From NCBI RefSeq assembly GCF_039631295.1, contig NZ_JBDIVE010000013.1, positions 13,149 through 77,148 of the forward strand: a DNA stretch of 64,000 nt, written 5' to 3'. This DNA is from Viridibacterium sediminicola. Lineage in GTDB: Bacteria; Pseudomonadota; Gammaproteobacteria; Burkholderiales; Rhodocyclaceae. Made by a program: the position numbers and the translations under genes. Positions 1 to 8,651 of this stretch are shown piece by piece (positions within the stretch are counted from its first letter, which is position 1; every line of letters starts with the position of its first letter). Below the pieces are notes generated by a model that was not told the origin of the DNA, ran no database searches, and saw nothing but the letters and a program-made list of their open reading frames with translations.

Positions 1-222
1 AGGATTGAGCTGCAAACGCTCCAGGGTGACAACGCGGCCCAGCGCCGCGCTGGCCTGCTGCTCGACCACGCCGCGCAAGAGCGGTGGCGCCACCAGGAAA
101 CCGAGCACCGCAACGAGGCTCAACACGCCCGCAGCGATCCACAGGATGCGGCGCGTACGCGGCCGTCCCAGCTGCATCCTCAGCGCGCTGCGCAAGGCAG
201 CCAATGAAAGGGCGATCTTCAT
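1..222 (-). CDS. DUF748/AsmA-like protein, N-terminal fragment
   Basis: Only the first 74 codons are in the window; the gene continues beyond base 1. The start is an ATG whose complement is at 220-222. The visible protein has a basic N-terminus, then one hydrophobic segment at about residues 27-46 (WIAAGVLSLVAVLGFLVAPP), then a stretch resembling the start of DUF748/AsmA-type envelope proteins (LLRGVVEQQASAALGRVV). Such proteins are inner-membrane anchored with a large periplasmic part. The family call rests on this short N-terminal pattern and is tentative. It diverges from rlmJ, with about 120 bp between the two starts. Confidence 0.5.
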   Translation of the reverse strand, partial: MKIALSLAALRSALRMQLGRPRTRRILWIAAGVLSLVAVLGFLVAPPLLRGVVEQQASAALGRVVTLERLQLNP

Positions 223-341
223 GCGGCGCAGGCTAACACAGAGCCTTGATGACCACTACGGCCGTTCGGCACTGCTCTGCAAAGCCTTGCAAAATTCTTC
301 GCCACAGCCCTTTTGCCACGCCGAATCACTACAATCGGGGC

Positions 342-1187
342 ATGCTCAGTTATCGCCATTCCTATCACGCCGGCAACCATGCCGACGTTCTCAAGCACCT
401 GGTGCTCGTGCAACTGCTGCGTTACATGACGCAGAAAGACAAAGCCTTCACCGTCGTCGATACCCATGCCGGCGCCGGCGCTTACGCGCTCGACTCCGAA
501 CACGCCACCAAGCTCGGCGAATTCCGCGGCGGCATCGGCCGTCTGTGGGAACGGAACGACCTGCCGCCGGCCATCGCCGCCTATGTGGCCGAGGTGCGCG
601 CCCTCAACGGCCCCGGTGCCCTGCTACGCTACCCCGGCTCGCCCTGGCTCAGCCAGCATGGCCTGCGCGAGCAAGATCGGCTGCGCCTGTTCGAGCTGCA
701 CAGCAGCGATCAGCGCATCCTCGCCAGCCTGTTCGAGGACGATGCCAAGCGTGCCATCGTCTATGCCGATGACGGTTTTGCCAGTCTCAAGGCCTTGCTG
801 CCGCCGCCCTCGCGGCGCGGTCTGGTGCTCATCGATCCGTCCTACGAGCTGCGCGAGGACTACGGCCGCGTGGTGCAGGCGGTCCGCGAGAGCCTGGAAC
901 GCTTCGCCACCGGCTGCTATGCCGTGTGGTACCCGCAGCTGCTCAAGCCCGAGGCGCGCCAGCTACCCGAGCGCCTGCAGCGCCTCGGCGCGAAGAACTG
1001 GCTGCATGTCACGCTGGCCGTGCGCAAAGCCTCAAGCGATGGCTTCGGCATGCACGGCAGCGGCATGTTCATCATCAATCCGCCGTGGACGCTGGCTGCC
1101 ACGCTGGCCGCCGAGATGCCCTGGCTGCGCGATGCGCTGGCCGAAGACGCGGGCGCCAGTTTCACGCTGGAGCACGAATCGAGCTGA
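342..1187 (+). CDS. rlmJ: 23S rRNA (adenine(2030)-N6)-methyltransferase RlmJ
   Basis: This is a 281-residue protein, close to the 280 residues of E. coli RlmJ, which methylates A2030 of 23S rRNA using S-adenosylmethionine. The start MLSYRHSYHAGNHADVLKH is the family's diagnostic N-terminus, so the ATG at 342 is chosen over the in-frame ATGs at 246 and 249. The SAM-binding motif THAGAG is at residues 41-46. The catalytic motif reads DPSY at 165-168, where E. coli has DPPY. The PGS segment near 98-100 and the C-terminal NPPW motif are also present. It stands as a single gene before a small secreted protein. Confidence 0.95.
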   Translation: MLSYRHSYHAGNHADVLKHLVLVQLLRYMTQKDKAFTVVDTHAGAGAYALDSEHATKLGEFRGGIGRLWERNDLPPAIAAYVAEVRALNGPGALLRYPGSPWLSQHGLREQDRLRLFELHSSDQRILASLFEDDAKRAIVYADDGFASLKALLPPPSRRGLVLIDPSYELREDYGRVVQAVRESLERFATGCYAVWYPQLLKPEARQLPERLQRLGAKNWLHVTLAVRKASSDGFGMHGSGMFIINPPWTLAATLAAEMPWLRDALAEDAGASFTLEHESS

Positions 1188-1266
1188 CACATTTGTGCCG
1201 AGCCCGCCCGTTACAATGCACGGGCAATACATTGCCCGTCCCACCACCCAAGCAAGGAGTTTCACC

Positions 1267-1539
1267 ATGCGTAAGCTGATTGTTCTGGTTGCTGCAGCGT
1301 TTGCCGCCAATATCGCCTTTGCCGCCGATTCCGGCTGTGAAGCCAAGGCCATCGACAAGAACGGCAAGGCCCTCGCCGGCGCAGCCAAGAGCGCCTTCCT
1401 CAAGAAGTGCGAGGCCGATGCCAAGGGCAGCGATGCCACCGCCGCCTGTGAGGCCAAGGCCATCGACAAGAACGGCAAGGCGCTGGCCGGTGCCGCCAAG
1501 AATTCTTTCGTCAAGAAATGCGTCGCTGAAGCCAAGTAA
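1267..1539 (+). CDS. small secreted PsiF-repeat protein
   Basis: This 90-residue protein has a cleavable signal peptide (residues 1-20, ending AFA-AD). The mature part consists almost entirely of two copies of a roughly 37-residue unit with the pattern CEAKAIDKNGKALAGAAK, a linker, then F-(L/V)-KKC. Each copy has two cysteines, so one disulfide per repeat is plausible. The pattern matches the PsiF repeat of the E. coli phosphate-starvation-inducible protein PsiF, whose molecular function is unknown. The ATG follows an AAGGAG ribosome site at about 1254-1259. A strong terminator follows, so the gene is probably monocistronic. Confidence 0.75.
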   Translation: MRKLIVLVAAAFAANIAFAADSGCEAKAIDKNGKALAGAAKSAFLKKCEADAKGSDATAACEAKAIDKNGKALAGAAKNSFVKKCVAEAK

Positions 1540-1549
1540 GCGCTGCACA

Positions 1550-1591
1550 GGCCGGCGTGAAGGGCCCCGCTCTCACGCCGGCCGTTCTTTT
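1550..1591 (+). terminator. rho-independent terminator after the PsiF-repeat gene
   Basis: An 11-bp perfect stem (GGCCGGCGTGA with TCACGCCGGCC) encloses a 12-base loop and is followed by GTTCTTTT. It lies 10 bases after the PsiF-repeat stop codon and before the glutathione peroxidase start. Confidence 0.85.
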
Positions 1592-1619
1592 CCCGCATCA
1601 ACCTCTGACAGGTCAAGCC

Positions 1620-2102
1620 ATGTCCTCGCCGCTCTACGATATTGAAGTCCTTACCCTCAAGGGTGAGGCCACCACCCTGGCCAGCCACGCCGGCAAGGTC
1701 TTGCTGATCGTCAATACCGCCAGCAAGTGCGGGCTGACACCGCAGTACGAAGGCCTCGAAAAGCTCCATCGCGATTACGCCGAGCGCGGTCTGGTGGTAC
1801 TCGGCTTCCCCTGCAACCAGTTCGGTGGCCAGGAGCCGGGCGATGCCGAACAGATCGCCAGCTTCTGCTCGCTCAAGTACGACGTGACTTTCCCGCTGTT
1901 CGCCAAGATCGATGTGAACGGCGCTGACACGCACCCGCTCTACCAGTACCTCAAGTCGAAGGCGCCCGGCCTGCTCGATACCGAGGCAATCAAATGGAAT
2001 TTCACCAAGTTCCTGGTCAGCCGCGACGGCCAGGCCATCGAGCGCTTCGCGCCGACCACCGAACCCAAGGACCTCACTGCAGCCATCGAAAAGCTGCTTT
2101 GA
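1620..2102 (+). CDS. glutathione peroxidase family thiol peroxidase
   Basis: This 160-residue protein has the glutathione peroxidase fold and reduces hydroperoxides, in bacteria usually with thioredoxin or glutathione. The peroxidatic cysteine is Cys37 in NTASKCGLT. The second signature, GFPCNQFGGQEPG, starts at residue 62 and carries the conserved Gln71. The WNFTKF motif near 127 supplies the active-site Trp and Asn. Cysteine replaces selenocysteine, as is usual in bacteria. No signal peptide is visible, so it is cytoplasmic. An upstream in-frame ATG at 1557 falls inside the preceding terminator and is rejected. Confidence 0.93.
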   Translation: MSSPLYDIEVLTLKGEATTLASHAGKVLLIVNTASKCGLTPQYEGLEKLHRDYAERGLVVLGFPCNQFGGQEPGDAEQIASFCSLKYDVTFPLFAKIDVNGADTHPLYQYLKSKAPGLLDTEAIKWNFTKFLVSRDGQAIERFAPTTEPKDLTAAIEKLL

Positions 2103-2114
2103 GCAGGCCCGCGC

Positions 2115-3098
2115 TCAGCCGAGCTTGATCGGTTTGAAGGGCTTGATGATCTGCGCCATACAGGGGTAGGCGGCGCGGTAGTTACGGCAGCGCGCGAGGA
2201 TGTCATCACTGCTCTTGGGCATTGATACTCGTGCGCGCGTGATGTCACAGACCAGGCCGCGCACCTGGCGCGCCAGACGCACACCATGTTCGGCCTGGCG
2301 CTGCTGCAGCTCGCTCGGCAGCTCGGGCAGATGCGGCTGGAAGTTGCGCAGATGCTCGCCGGCGACCGCGAAATTCGACCAGACATCGAAGATCTCGGCA
2401 TCGGTACGCAAGGTCTCGGTCTTGATCTTGGCGGTGTGCGCAAAGCGCTCGATCACCGGAATGATGCCTTCGAACATGGCATCGTTGCTGAAGGTCTCAA
2501 TCAGGTGGTGGGTAATCGCGTCGATGTCGCGCATGGCTTGCGCGATCTTGATGTAGCGACTCTCGTAGAAAGCTTCGACGGGAATCGAAAACGCCTTGAA
2601 CGGCTCGCCCCACAGCTCGTCGATGCCTTCTTCGCCGCTGCGGTGGAAGACGGTCTTGCCCAGTTCCAGCGCTTCCTGCAGGCAGCGCCCGCATTCGCGC
2701 ATCAGCGCGTTGTCGCTGGCGATCTCGACACCCGCCGCTTGCAGCTCGACCAGTTTGGTGAAGATATCGGTGGCACGGTTGAACATCGCACCGGCAAGCA
2801 TCGCGCCCTTGACGCGGCGCTTTTCCAGATCAGTCTCTTCGTTGTAGGCCACGCGCGCCTCGTTGAGGCGGTAGCCCGGCACGTTCACGCCATGCTCGAC
2901 GTGGTTGAAGAGACGTCGGGTCAGCGCCTCGATCAGGCGCTTCTTGGTGCCCAGGGTGTCGGCCGGCACCTGGTAGGTTTTGACCCAGTAACCGTAGTAA
3001 TGCACGCGCTCCTGGCCGTCGATGACGCGCTTGGTCCCGAACGGGACCACCTCGGCAGCAGCCCCCTCGGAGCGGGCTTTGGATACGTCTTCACTCAT
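2115..3098 (-). CDS. conserved protein of unknown function, 327 aa
   Basis: I do not recognise this protein. It is 327 residues long, soluble and mostly helical by appearance, with no signal peptide, transmembrane segment or obvious nucleotide-binding motif. The N-terminus carries a YYGYWVKTY segment (near residues 34-42), and the C-terminus is basic and proline-containing (IIKPFKPIKLG). Codon use and GC content match the neighbours, so it looks native rather than acquired. It converges on the glutathione peroxidase gene with 12 bases between stops. The ATG at 3098 has no clear Shine-Dalgarno, so the start is less certain than the reading frame. Confidence 0.7.
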   Translation of the reverse strand: MSEDVSKARSEGAAAEVVPFGTKRVIDGQERVHYYGYWVKTYQVPADTLGTKKRLIEALTRRLFNHVEHGVNVPGYRLNEARVAYNEETDLEKRRVKGAMLAGAMFNRATDIFTKLVELQAAGVEIASDNALMRECGRCLQEALELGKTVFHRSGEEGIDELWGEPFKAFSIPVEAFYESRYIKIAQAMRDIDAITHHLIETFSNDAMFEGIIPVIERFAHTAKIKTETLRTDAEIFDVWSNFAVAGEHLRNFQPHLPELPSELQQRQAEHGVRLARQVRGLVCDITRARVSMPKSSDDILARCRNYRAAYPCMAQIIKPFKPIKLG

Positions 3099-3386
3099 GG
3101 GCGATCAGCACAGTCGGCAAAAAGGAACAGGTTCATCATCGGCCACCCTCGGGTGCATTACATCATCAATCATCACGGGCCTTGCGGCAGCGCAATATTG
3201 CCTTTGTTCAGAACATGGAGCAATTGCAGGCTGCAGAAAAATGACGCACTTCATAGCGGAATTCACGAAGTTTGCATCACCTCAGCGGCGCGCATTTTGC
3301 CAGACAGAGCGTTGCGGCTGAACCACCTGGGTCAACATGCCAAACCTCAGTCTCCTGCGCCGCGCTGACGCCTCACTGACGCACGC

Positions 3387-4568
3387 TCAGGCCAAAAAAC
3401 GCTCGACCAGGCGCACCCAGTAGCTCACCCCGAGGGCGATGGCATCGTCGTTGAAATCGTATTGGGCGTTATGCAGCATGCAGCCGCCCGACTCGCCGCG
3501 CGTCGCGCCGTCATTGCCCAGCCAGACGTAGCAACCGGGCCGCTGTTCGAGGAAATGGGCAAAGTCCTCGGCACCCATGCTCGGCCGCAAGGCCCAGTCG
3601 ACCGCATCGTCGCCCACCAGACTGCTGGCCACGGCACGGCACAGCTCGGCTTCTGCCGGGGTATTCACGGTCGGCGGGTAGCCTTCCATGATCTTGATCT
3701 CGATGCTGACCCCGCAGCTGAGCGCCACACCATCGCAGACGCGCTGGATAGCGGCCCATACGGCGCTGCGCACCGCCGGCGTCAGCGCACGCACCGTGCC
3801 ACTGAGCCGCGCTTGCTTGGGGATCGCGTTATACGCCTCGCCCGCATGCATCTGCGTCACCGACAGCACCACCGGATCGAGTGGATCGCTGCTGCGCGAG
3901 ACGACGGTTTGCAGCGCGAGGATCAGCTGCGCCGCCGCCACCACCGGATCAATGCCCTGATGCGGCATGGCGGCATGTGCGCCGCGCCCGCCAATATGGA
4001 TGTCGAAGCGGTCGGTGCTGGCCATCACCGGCCCCGGCGTCACGCCAAAGCGCCCGACCGGCATGCCCGGCCAGTTATGCATGCCGAACACCGCATCGAT
4101 CGGGAAGCGCTCCAGCACGCCGTCGGCAATCATCGCCGCTGCGCCGCCCAGGCCTTCTTCGGCCGGCTGGAAGATCAGCACCACGCGGCCATTGAAATTG
4201 CGATGACGGGCCAGGTATTCAGCCGCGCCGAGCAGCATGGTGGTGTGGCCGTCATGGCCGCAGGCGTGCATGCAGCCGGGGTGCTGCGAGCGATGGGCAA
4301 AGGTATTGAGTTCTTCAATCGGCAGCGCGTCCATGTCGGCCCGCAAACCGATGCCGCGCGTACTGTTGCCGGCCGTGCCCTGGATCACGCCCACCACACC
4401 GGTCTTGCCGATGCCGCGATGCGTTTCGATGCCCAGCGCTTCGAGTCGCTCCGCCACCAGTGCGGCGGTGCGCAGCTCTTTGAAGGCCAGCTCGGGGTGG
4501 GCATGGATGTCACGTCGGACAGCGGTCAGGGCCGCTGCGCTGGCAGCAACTTCAGGAATGATCTGCAT
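3387..4568 (-). CDS. M20 family amidohydrolase (hippurate/aminoacylase type)
   Basis: A 393-residue metal-dependent amidohydrolase of the M20D group, whose members cleave N-acyl amino acids or short peptides. Visible motifs are RADMDALP (76-83), the metal-binding HACGHDGH (101-108), QPAEEG with the catalytic and ligand glutamates (134-139), and GRGAHAAMP in the lid/dimerisation domain. The C-terminal MGAEDFAHF and HN motifs supply the remaining ligands. The ATG at 4568 is preferred over an in-frame TTG at 4583. It is divergent from the peptide importer starting at 4707, which suggests import and hydrolysis of peptides or acyl-peptides; that link is inferred. Confidence 0.9.
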   Translation of the reverse strand: MQIIPEVAASAAALTAVRRDIHAHPELAFKELRTAALVAERLEALGIETHRGIGKTGVVGVIQGTAGNSTRGIGLRADMDALPIEELNTFAHRSQHPGCMHACGHDGHTTMLLGAAEYLARHRNFNGRVVLIFQPAEEGLGGAAAMIADGVLERFPIDAVFGMHNWPGMPVGRFGVTPGPVMASTDRFDIHIGGRGAHAAMPHQGIDPVVAAAQLILALQTVVSRSSDPLDPVVLSVTQMHAGEAYNAIPKQARLSGTVRALTPAVRSAVWAAIQRVCDGVALSCGVSIEIKIMEGYPPTVNTPAEAELCRAVASSLVGDDAVDWALRPSMGAEDFAHFLEQRPGCYVWLGNDGATRGESGGCMLHNAQYDFNDDAIALGVSYWVRLVERFLA

Positions 4569-4706
4569 GGTTTCTGGCGGCAACGCGGAGGTGATGATCT
4601 TACACGCGCCGGGAATCTTGTCGATTCCCTCCTTGCATCAGCATTGCGTTGCGCGAAACTGCCACAAGGACGGTTAGACTACGCAAAACTGACTCGACCG
4701 TCGCGC

Positions 4707-6554
4707 ATGAAGCACCTGCTCCGCTCCCTGCTGTGCTGCCTGGCCCTTGCCCTGCCCGGCATGCCGGCCGCCCTCGCCGCACATGCCTACGCACAGTTTG
4801 GCGACATCAAATACCCGGCCGGCTTCGATCACTTCGAGTGGGCCAACCCCGCAGCGCCCAAGGGCGGCACGCTGCGCATGACGACCAACAGCACCGATAC
4901 CAGCTTCGAGAAATACAATCCCTTCACGCTCAAGGGTTCGGCGGCGCCCGGCCTGATCAGCGCTGACAGCAGCATCTACGGCAACATCATGTTCGAATCC
5001 CTGCTCACCAGCAGCATGGATGAGCCGGCCACCGGCTACGGCTTGCTCGCAGACGATGTCACGGTGGCGCCCGACAAGCTCTCGGCCAGCTTCCACATCA
5101 ATCCCAAGGCGCATTTCCAGGATGGTTCGCCGGTGCTGGCGCGGGACGTGAAATACAGTTTCGAGCGCCTCACCAGCGCCGAGGCCTGGCCGCTGGTGCG
5201 CTCGCAGCTCTCCGACATCAAGCAGGTCGTCATTCTTGACGAGCGCCGCGTGCGCTTCGACTTCCACAGCGCGGGCGCCGATCTGCCCCTGGTAGCGGGC
5301 AGCATGCAGATCTTCAGCCACAAATGGGGGGCCGGCAAACGCTTCGACGAAGTCATCACCGATATGCCGATCGCCAGCGGGCCGTACAAGATCGCACGCG
5401 TCGACTTCGGTCGCGAAATCACCTACGAACGCGACCGCAATTACTGGGCGCGCGACCTCAATGTGCGACGCGGGCTCTACAACTTCGACCGCATCAACTA
5501 CCGCCTCTACAAGGACACCACGGCGCAGACCGAAGCCTTCATGGCCGGCGAGTTCGACTTCATCCAGGTGTTCATCTCGCGCGAATGGAACCGCCGCTAC
5601 AAGGGGCCAAAATTCGACTCCGGCGCCATCGTCAAGAAGCTCTTCCCGATGGGTGGCGCGGGCAATTTCCAGGCCTTCATGCTCAATAACCGGCGCGACA
5701 AATTCAAGGACATCCGCGTGCGCCGCGCCATCGGTCTGGCGATGGATTACGAGTGGATGAACCGCCAGCTGTTCTTCAACGCCTACACACGCATGAACAG
5801 CTATTTCGCCGCCAGCGACTACGAGGCCAAGGGCCTGCCCGATGCCGCCGAGCTGGCCGTGCTCGAACCGCTGCGCAGCAAGCTGCGCCCCGAAGTGTTC
5901 ACCACGCCGGCGCCGCTGCAACCGACCACCACACCGCCGGGCAGCCTGCGCGACAATCTGCGCCAGGCGCGCGCCCTGCTCGCCGAGGCTGGCTGGACCT
6001 ATCGCGACGGCGCGCTACGCAATGCCAAGGGCGAAGTGTTCCGCGTCGAATTCCTCGACGAAGCGCTAAGCCACGGCCGCTACATCACCCCCTTCATGCA
6101 GGCGCTGAACAAGCTCGGCATCGAAACCACATTCAAGGTCGGCGACTTTGCCTCGGTCAAGCGCCGCTATGACGCCTACGACTTCGACATTGCCACGCTC
6201 TCTCTCGAAGGCTTCAACACGCCCGGCAAGGAATTGCCGGATCGTTACGGCTCGAAAGCCGCCGCCACCGAGGGCACTTACAACTACGCCGGGATCAGCG
6301 ACCCGGCCGTCGATGCGCTGATCGAGCTGGTGCAAAAGGCACACGCGCGCGACGAGTATGTCACCCGTCTGCGCGCCCTGGACCGTGTCTTGCGTCACGG
6401 CTACTACATCGTGCCGCACTGGTTCGTGAGCAATTTCCGCAGCGCTTATCGCGGTGGCAAGTTCGCCTATCCTGCGGTGTCGCCGCGCTACTACATGGTC
6501 GACAGCTGGGTCATCACCACCTGGTGGCAAGACCCCAAGGCCGGAGCACACTGA
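4707..6554 (+). CDS. yejA: periplasmic peptide-binding protein of a YejABEF-type ABC transporter
   Basis: This is a 615-residue extracellular solute-binding protein of family 5. It has a signal peptide (about residues 1-25, ending ALAA-HAYAQ) and the YejA-specific start of the mature chain (FGDIKYPAGFDHFEWANPAAPKGG, split here as a pattern). YejA delivers oligopeptides, and in E. coli microcin C, to the YejBEF permease. Length compares well with E. coli YejA (604). It is the first gene of a four-gene operon: yejB starts 2 bases after its stop. The same frame is open far upstream, antisense to the M20 gene, but the signal peptide fixes the ATG at 4707. Confidence 0.92.
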   Translation: MKHLLRSLLCCLALALPGMPAALAAHAYAQFGDIKYPAGFDHFEWANPAAPKGGTLRMTTNSTDTSFEKYNPFTLKGSAAPGLISADSSIYGNIMFESLLTSSMDEPATGYGLLADDVTVAPDKLSASFHINPKAHFQDGSPVLARDVKYSFERLTSAEAWPLVRSQLSDIKQVVILDERRVRFDFHSAGADLPLVAGSMQIFSHKWGAGKRFDEVITDMPIASGPYKIARVDFGREITYERDRNYWARDLNVRRGLYNFDRINYRLYKDTTAQTEAFMAGEFDFIQVFISREWNRRYKGPKFDSGAIVKKLFPMGGAGNFQAFMLNNRRDKFKDIRVRRAIGLAMDYEWMNRQLFFNAYTRMNSYFAASDYEAKGLPDAAELAVLEPLRSKLRPEVFTTPAPLQPTTTPPGSLRDNLRQARALLAEAGWTYRDGALRNAKGEVFRVEFLDEALSHGRYITPFMQALNKLGIETTFKVGDFASVKRRYDAYDFDIATLSLEGFNTPGKELPDRYGSKAAATEGTYNYAGISDPAVDALIELVQKAHARDEYVTRLRALDRVLRHGYYIVPHWFVSNFRSAYRGGKFAYPAVSPRYYMVDSWVITTWWQDPKAGAH

Positions 6555-6555
6555 G

Positions 6556-7596
6556 ATGTATGCCTATATCCTCAAACGCCTGCTGCTGATGCTGCCGACC
6601 CTGTTCGGCGTGATCTGCATCACCTTCTGCGTGATCCAGTTCGTGCCCGGCGGTCCGGTTGAACAAGTCATCGCCGAAATGCAGGGCAAGGGCGCACGCG
6701 GTGGCGAAGCTGCGGCATCGGGCGGCGCCTACCGTGGCCGCCAGGGCGTCGATCCCAAACAGGTGGAAGAGATCAAGAAGATCTACGGCTTCGACAAGCC
6801 CGCGCCGGAACGCTTCTGGCAGATGATCGGCCAGTTCGCGCGCTTCGATCTGGGGCGCAGCTTCCTGCACAACAAGAGCGTGTGGGCGCTGATCAAGGAG
6901 AAGCTGCCGGTGTCGATGAGTCTCGGCCTGTGGACCTTCTTCTTCGTCTATCTGATCTCGATTCCGCTGGGCATCCTCAAGGCGGTGCGCGCCGGCTCGC
7001 GTTTCGATACCGCCAGCACCTTCATCGTGCTGCTCGGCCATGCGGTGCCCAGCTTCGTGCTCGGCGTGGTGTTGCTGGTACTGTTTGGCGGCGGCAGCTT
7101 CGTGCAGTGGTTCCCGTTCCGCGGCCTGGTGTCCTCCAACTGGGAAGAGCTGAGCCTGCTCGGCCGCATCACCGACTACCTGTGGCACATCACCTTGCCG
7201 GTGACGGCGATGGTGCTGGGCAGCTTCGCAGTGACCACCCTGCTGACCAAGAATTCGGTGCTGGAAGAAATCCACAAGCAATACGTGCTCACCGCGCGCG
7301 CCAAGGGTCTGGGCGAAGGCCAGGTGCTGTGGCGGCATGTGTTCCGCAATGCGCTGATTCCGATCATGACCGGTTTTCCGGCCGCCTTCATCGGCGCCTT
7401 CTTCACCGGCTCGCTACTCATCGAGACCCTGTTCTCGCTCGATGGTCTGGGCCTGCTGTCGTATGAATCGGTCATTCGCCGCGATTACCCAGTGGTGCTC
7501 GGCAGCCTGTTCCTGTTCACCCTGATTGGCCTGTTCACCACGCTGATTCGCGACCTCGCCTATCTGTGGGTGGACCCGCGCGTGAGGTTCGACTGA
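6556..7596 (+). CDS. yejB: peptide ABC transporter permease YejB
   Basis: A 346-residue inner-membrane permease of the DppB/OppB type. It starts with the typical MYAYILKRLLLMLPTLFGV transmembrane segment, followed by an insert of about 60 polar residues (GKGARGGEAAASGGAYRGR) characteristic of YejB. The EAA-type cytoplasmic loop that contacts the ATPase reads around YVLTARAKGLGEG, followed by VLWRHVFRNALIP. It lies between yejA (1-base gap) and yejE (its stop TGA overlaps the next ATG as TGATG), so translation is probably coupled. Confidence 0.93.
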   Translation: MYAYILKRLLLMLPTLFGVICITFCVIQFVPGGPVEQVIAEMQGKGARGGEAAASGGAYRGRQGVDPKQVEEIKKIYGFDKPAPERFWQMIGQFARFDLGRSFLHNKSVWALIKEKLPVSMSLGLWTFFFVYLISIPLGILKAVRAGSRFDTASTFIVLLGHAVPSFVLGVVLLVLFGGGSFVQWFPFRGLVSSNWEELSLLGRITDYLWHITLPVTAMVLGSFAVTTLLTKNSVLEEIHKQYVLTARAKGLGEGQVLWRHVFRNALIPIMTGFPAAFIGAFFTGSLLIETLFSLDGLGLLSYESVIRRDYPVVLGSLFLFTLIGLFTTLIRDLAYLWVDPRVRFD

Positions 7597-8651
7597 TGGC
7601 GCCCGGCATCGCTTCGCCTCAAACCCCGGCCCGCCGCGCCTGGCGTCGCTTCCGCGCGCACCGCATCGGCTTTTACAGTCTGTGGATCTTCCTCGCGCTG
7701 TTCGCGCTGAGCCTCTGCGCGGAAGTCATCTCCAATGACAAACCGCTGCTGGCGCGCTACGAGGGACACTGGTATCTGCCGATTTTCCAGAACCTGCCGG
7801 AAACCACTTTCGGCGGCGACTTCGAAACGCCGACCGATTTTCTCGACCCCTTCATCCAGCAGCAGTTTGCCAAGCCCGGCAATCTCGCCTTCTACCCGCC
7901 CAATCGCTACCACTACAGCACCATCAACTACTTCGCGCCGGTTCCCAACCCGGCGCCACCAGGCGCGACCAATCTGCTCGGCACCGATGATCGCGGCCGC
8001 GATCTCTTTGCGCGCCTGCTCTATGGCTTTCGCGTCTCGGTGCTGTTCGCGCTGGCGGTGACCGGCGTCTGCGCGGCCTTCGGCATTTTCTACGGCGCGC
8101 TGCAAGGCTATCTGGCGGGCTGGACCGACATTCTCATGGAGCGCTTCGTCGAAATCTGGAACGCCATGCCCACGCTGTACATGCTGATCATCTTCTCGGC
8201 GCTGTTCTCGCCCAGCGTGTGGCTGCTCATCGGCCTGCTTGCGCTGTTCGGCTGGATGGGCATTGCCGCCTATGTGCGTGCCGAGTTCCTGCGCAACCGC
8301 ACCCTGGACTACGTGCGCGCGGCACGCGCGCTGGGCCAGCGCAATCACATCATCATCTGGCGCCACATCCTGCCCAACAGCCTGACGCCGGTGGTCACCC
8401 TGATTCCCTTCGAAATGGCCGCCTCGATTGCCGCACTGACCAGTCTGGATTTCCTCGGCCTCGGCGTGCCGCCCGGCACTCCCAGCCTGGGCGAGCTGCT
8501 CAACCAGGGCAAGGAAGGGCTCGACGCCTGGTGGATCTCGCTGTTCACCTTCGGCGTGCTGGCCACCACGCTGTTGCTGCTGATCCTCATTGGTGACGCA
8601 CTGCGCGATGCGCTGGATCCGCGCAAGCAGATTGCCGAGGTCGCGCCATGA
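7596..8651 (+). CDS. yejE: peptide ABC transporter permease YejE
   Basis: A 351-residue permease of the DppC/OppC type. The first transmembrane helix is near residues 30-50, followed by a periplasmic loop with the YejE signature region GTDDRGRDLFARLLYGFRVS. The cytoplasmic EAA loop reads DYVRAARALGQRNHIIIWRH, again split as a pattern, and GVPPGTPSLGELLNQG lies near the C-terminus. The ATG at 7596 shares one base with the yejB stop, and the stop overlaps the yejF start by 4 bases (ATGA). It forms the permease heterodimer with YejB. Confidence 0.93.
   Translation: MAPGIASPQTPARRAWRRFRAHRIGFYSLWIFLALFALSLCAEVISNDKPLLARYEGHWYLPIFQNLPETTFGGDFETPTDFLDPFIQQQFAKPGNLAFYPPNRYHYSTINYFAPVPNPAPPGATNLLGTDDRGRDLFARLLYGFRVSVLFALAVTGVCAAFGIFYGALQGYLAGWTDILMERFVEIWNAMPTLYMLIIFSALFSPSVWLLIGLLALFGWMGIAAYVRAEFLRNRTLDYVRAARALGQRNHIIIWRHILPNSLTPVVTLIPFEMAASIAALTSLDFLGLGVPPGTPSLGELLNQGKEGLDAWWISLFTFGVLATTLLLLILIGDALRDALDPRKQIAEVAP

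Noticed and set aside
3462..4706. Plus-strand open frame reading into yejA from far upstream
   Set aside because: It lies antisense to the M20 hydrolase, and the yejA signal peptide fixes the true start at 4707.
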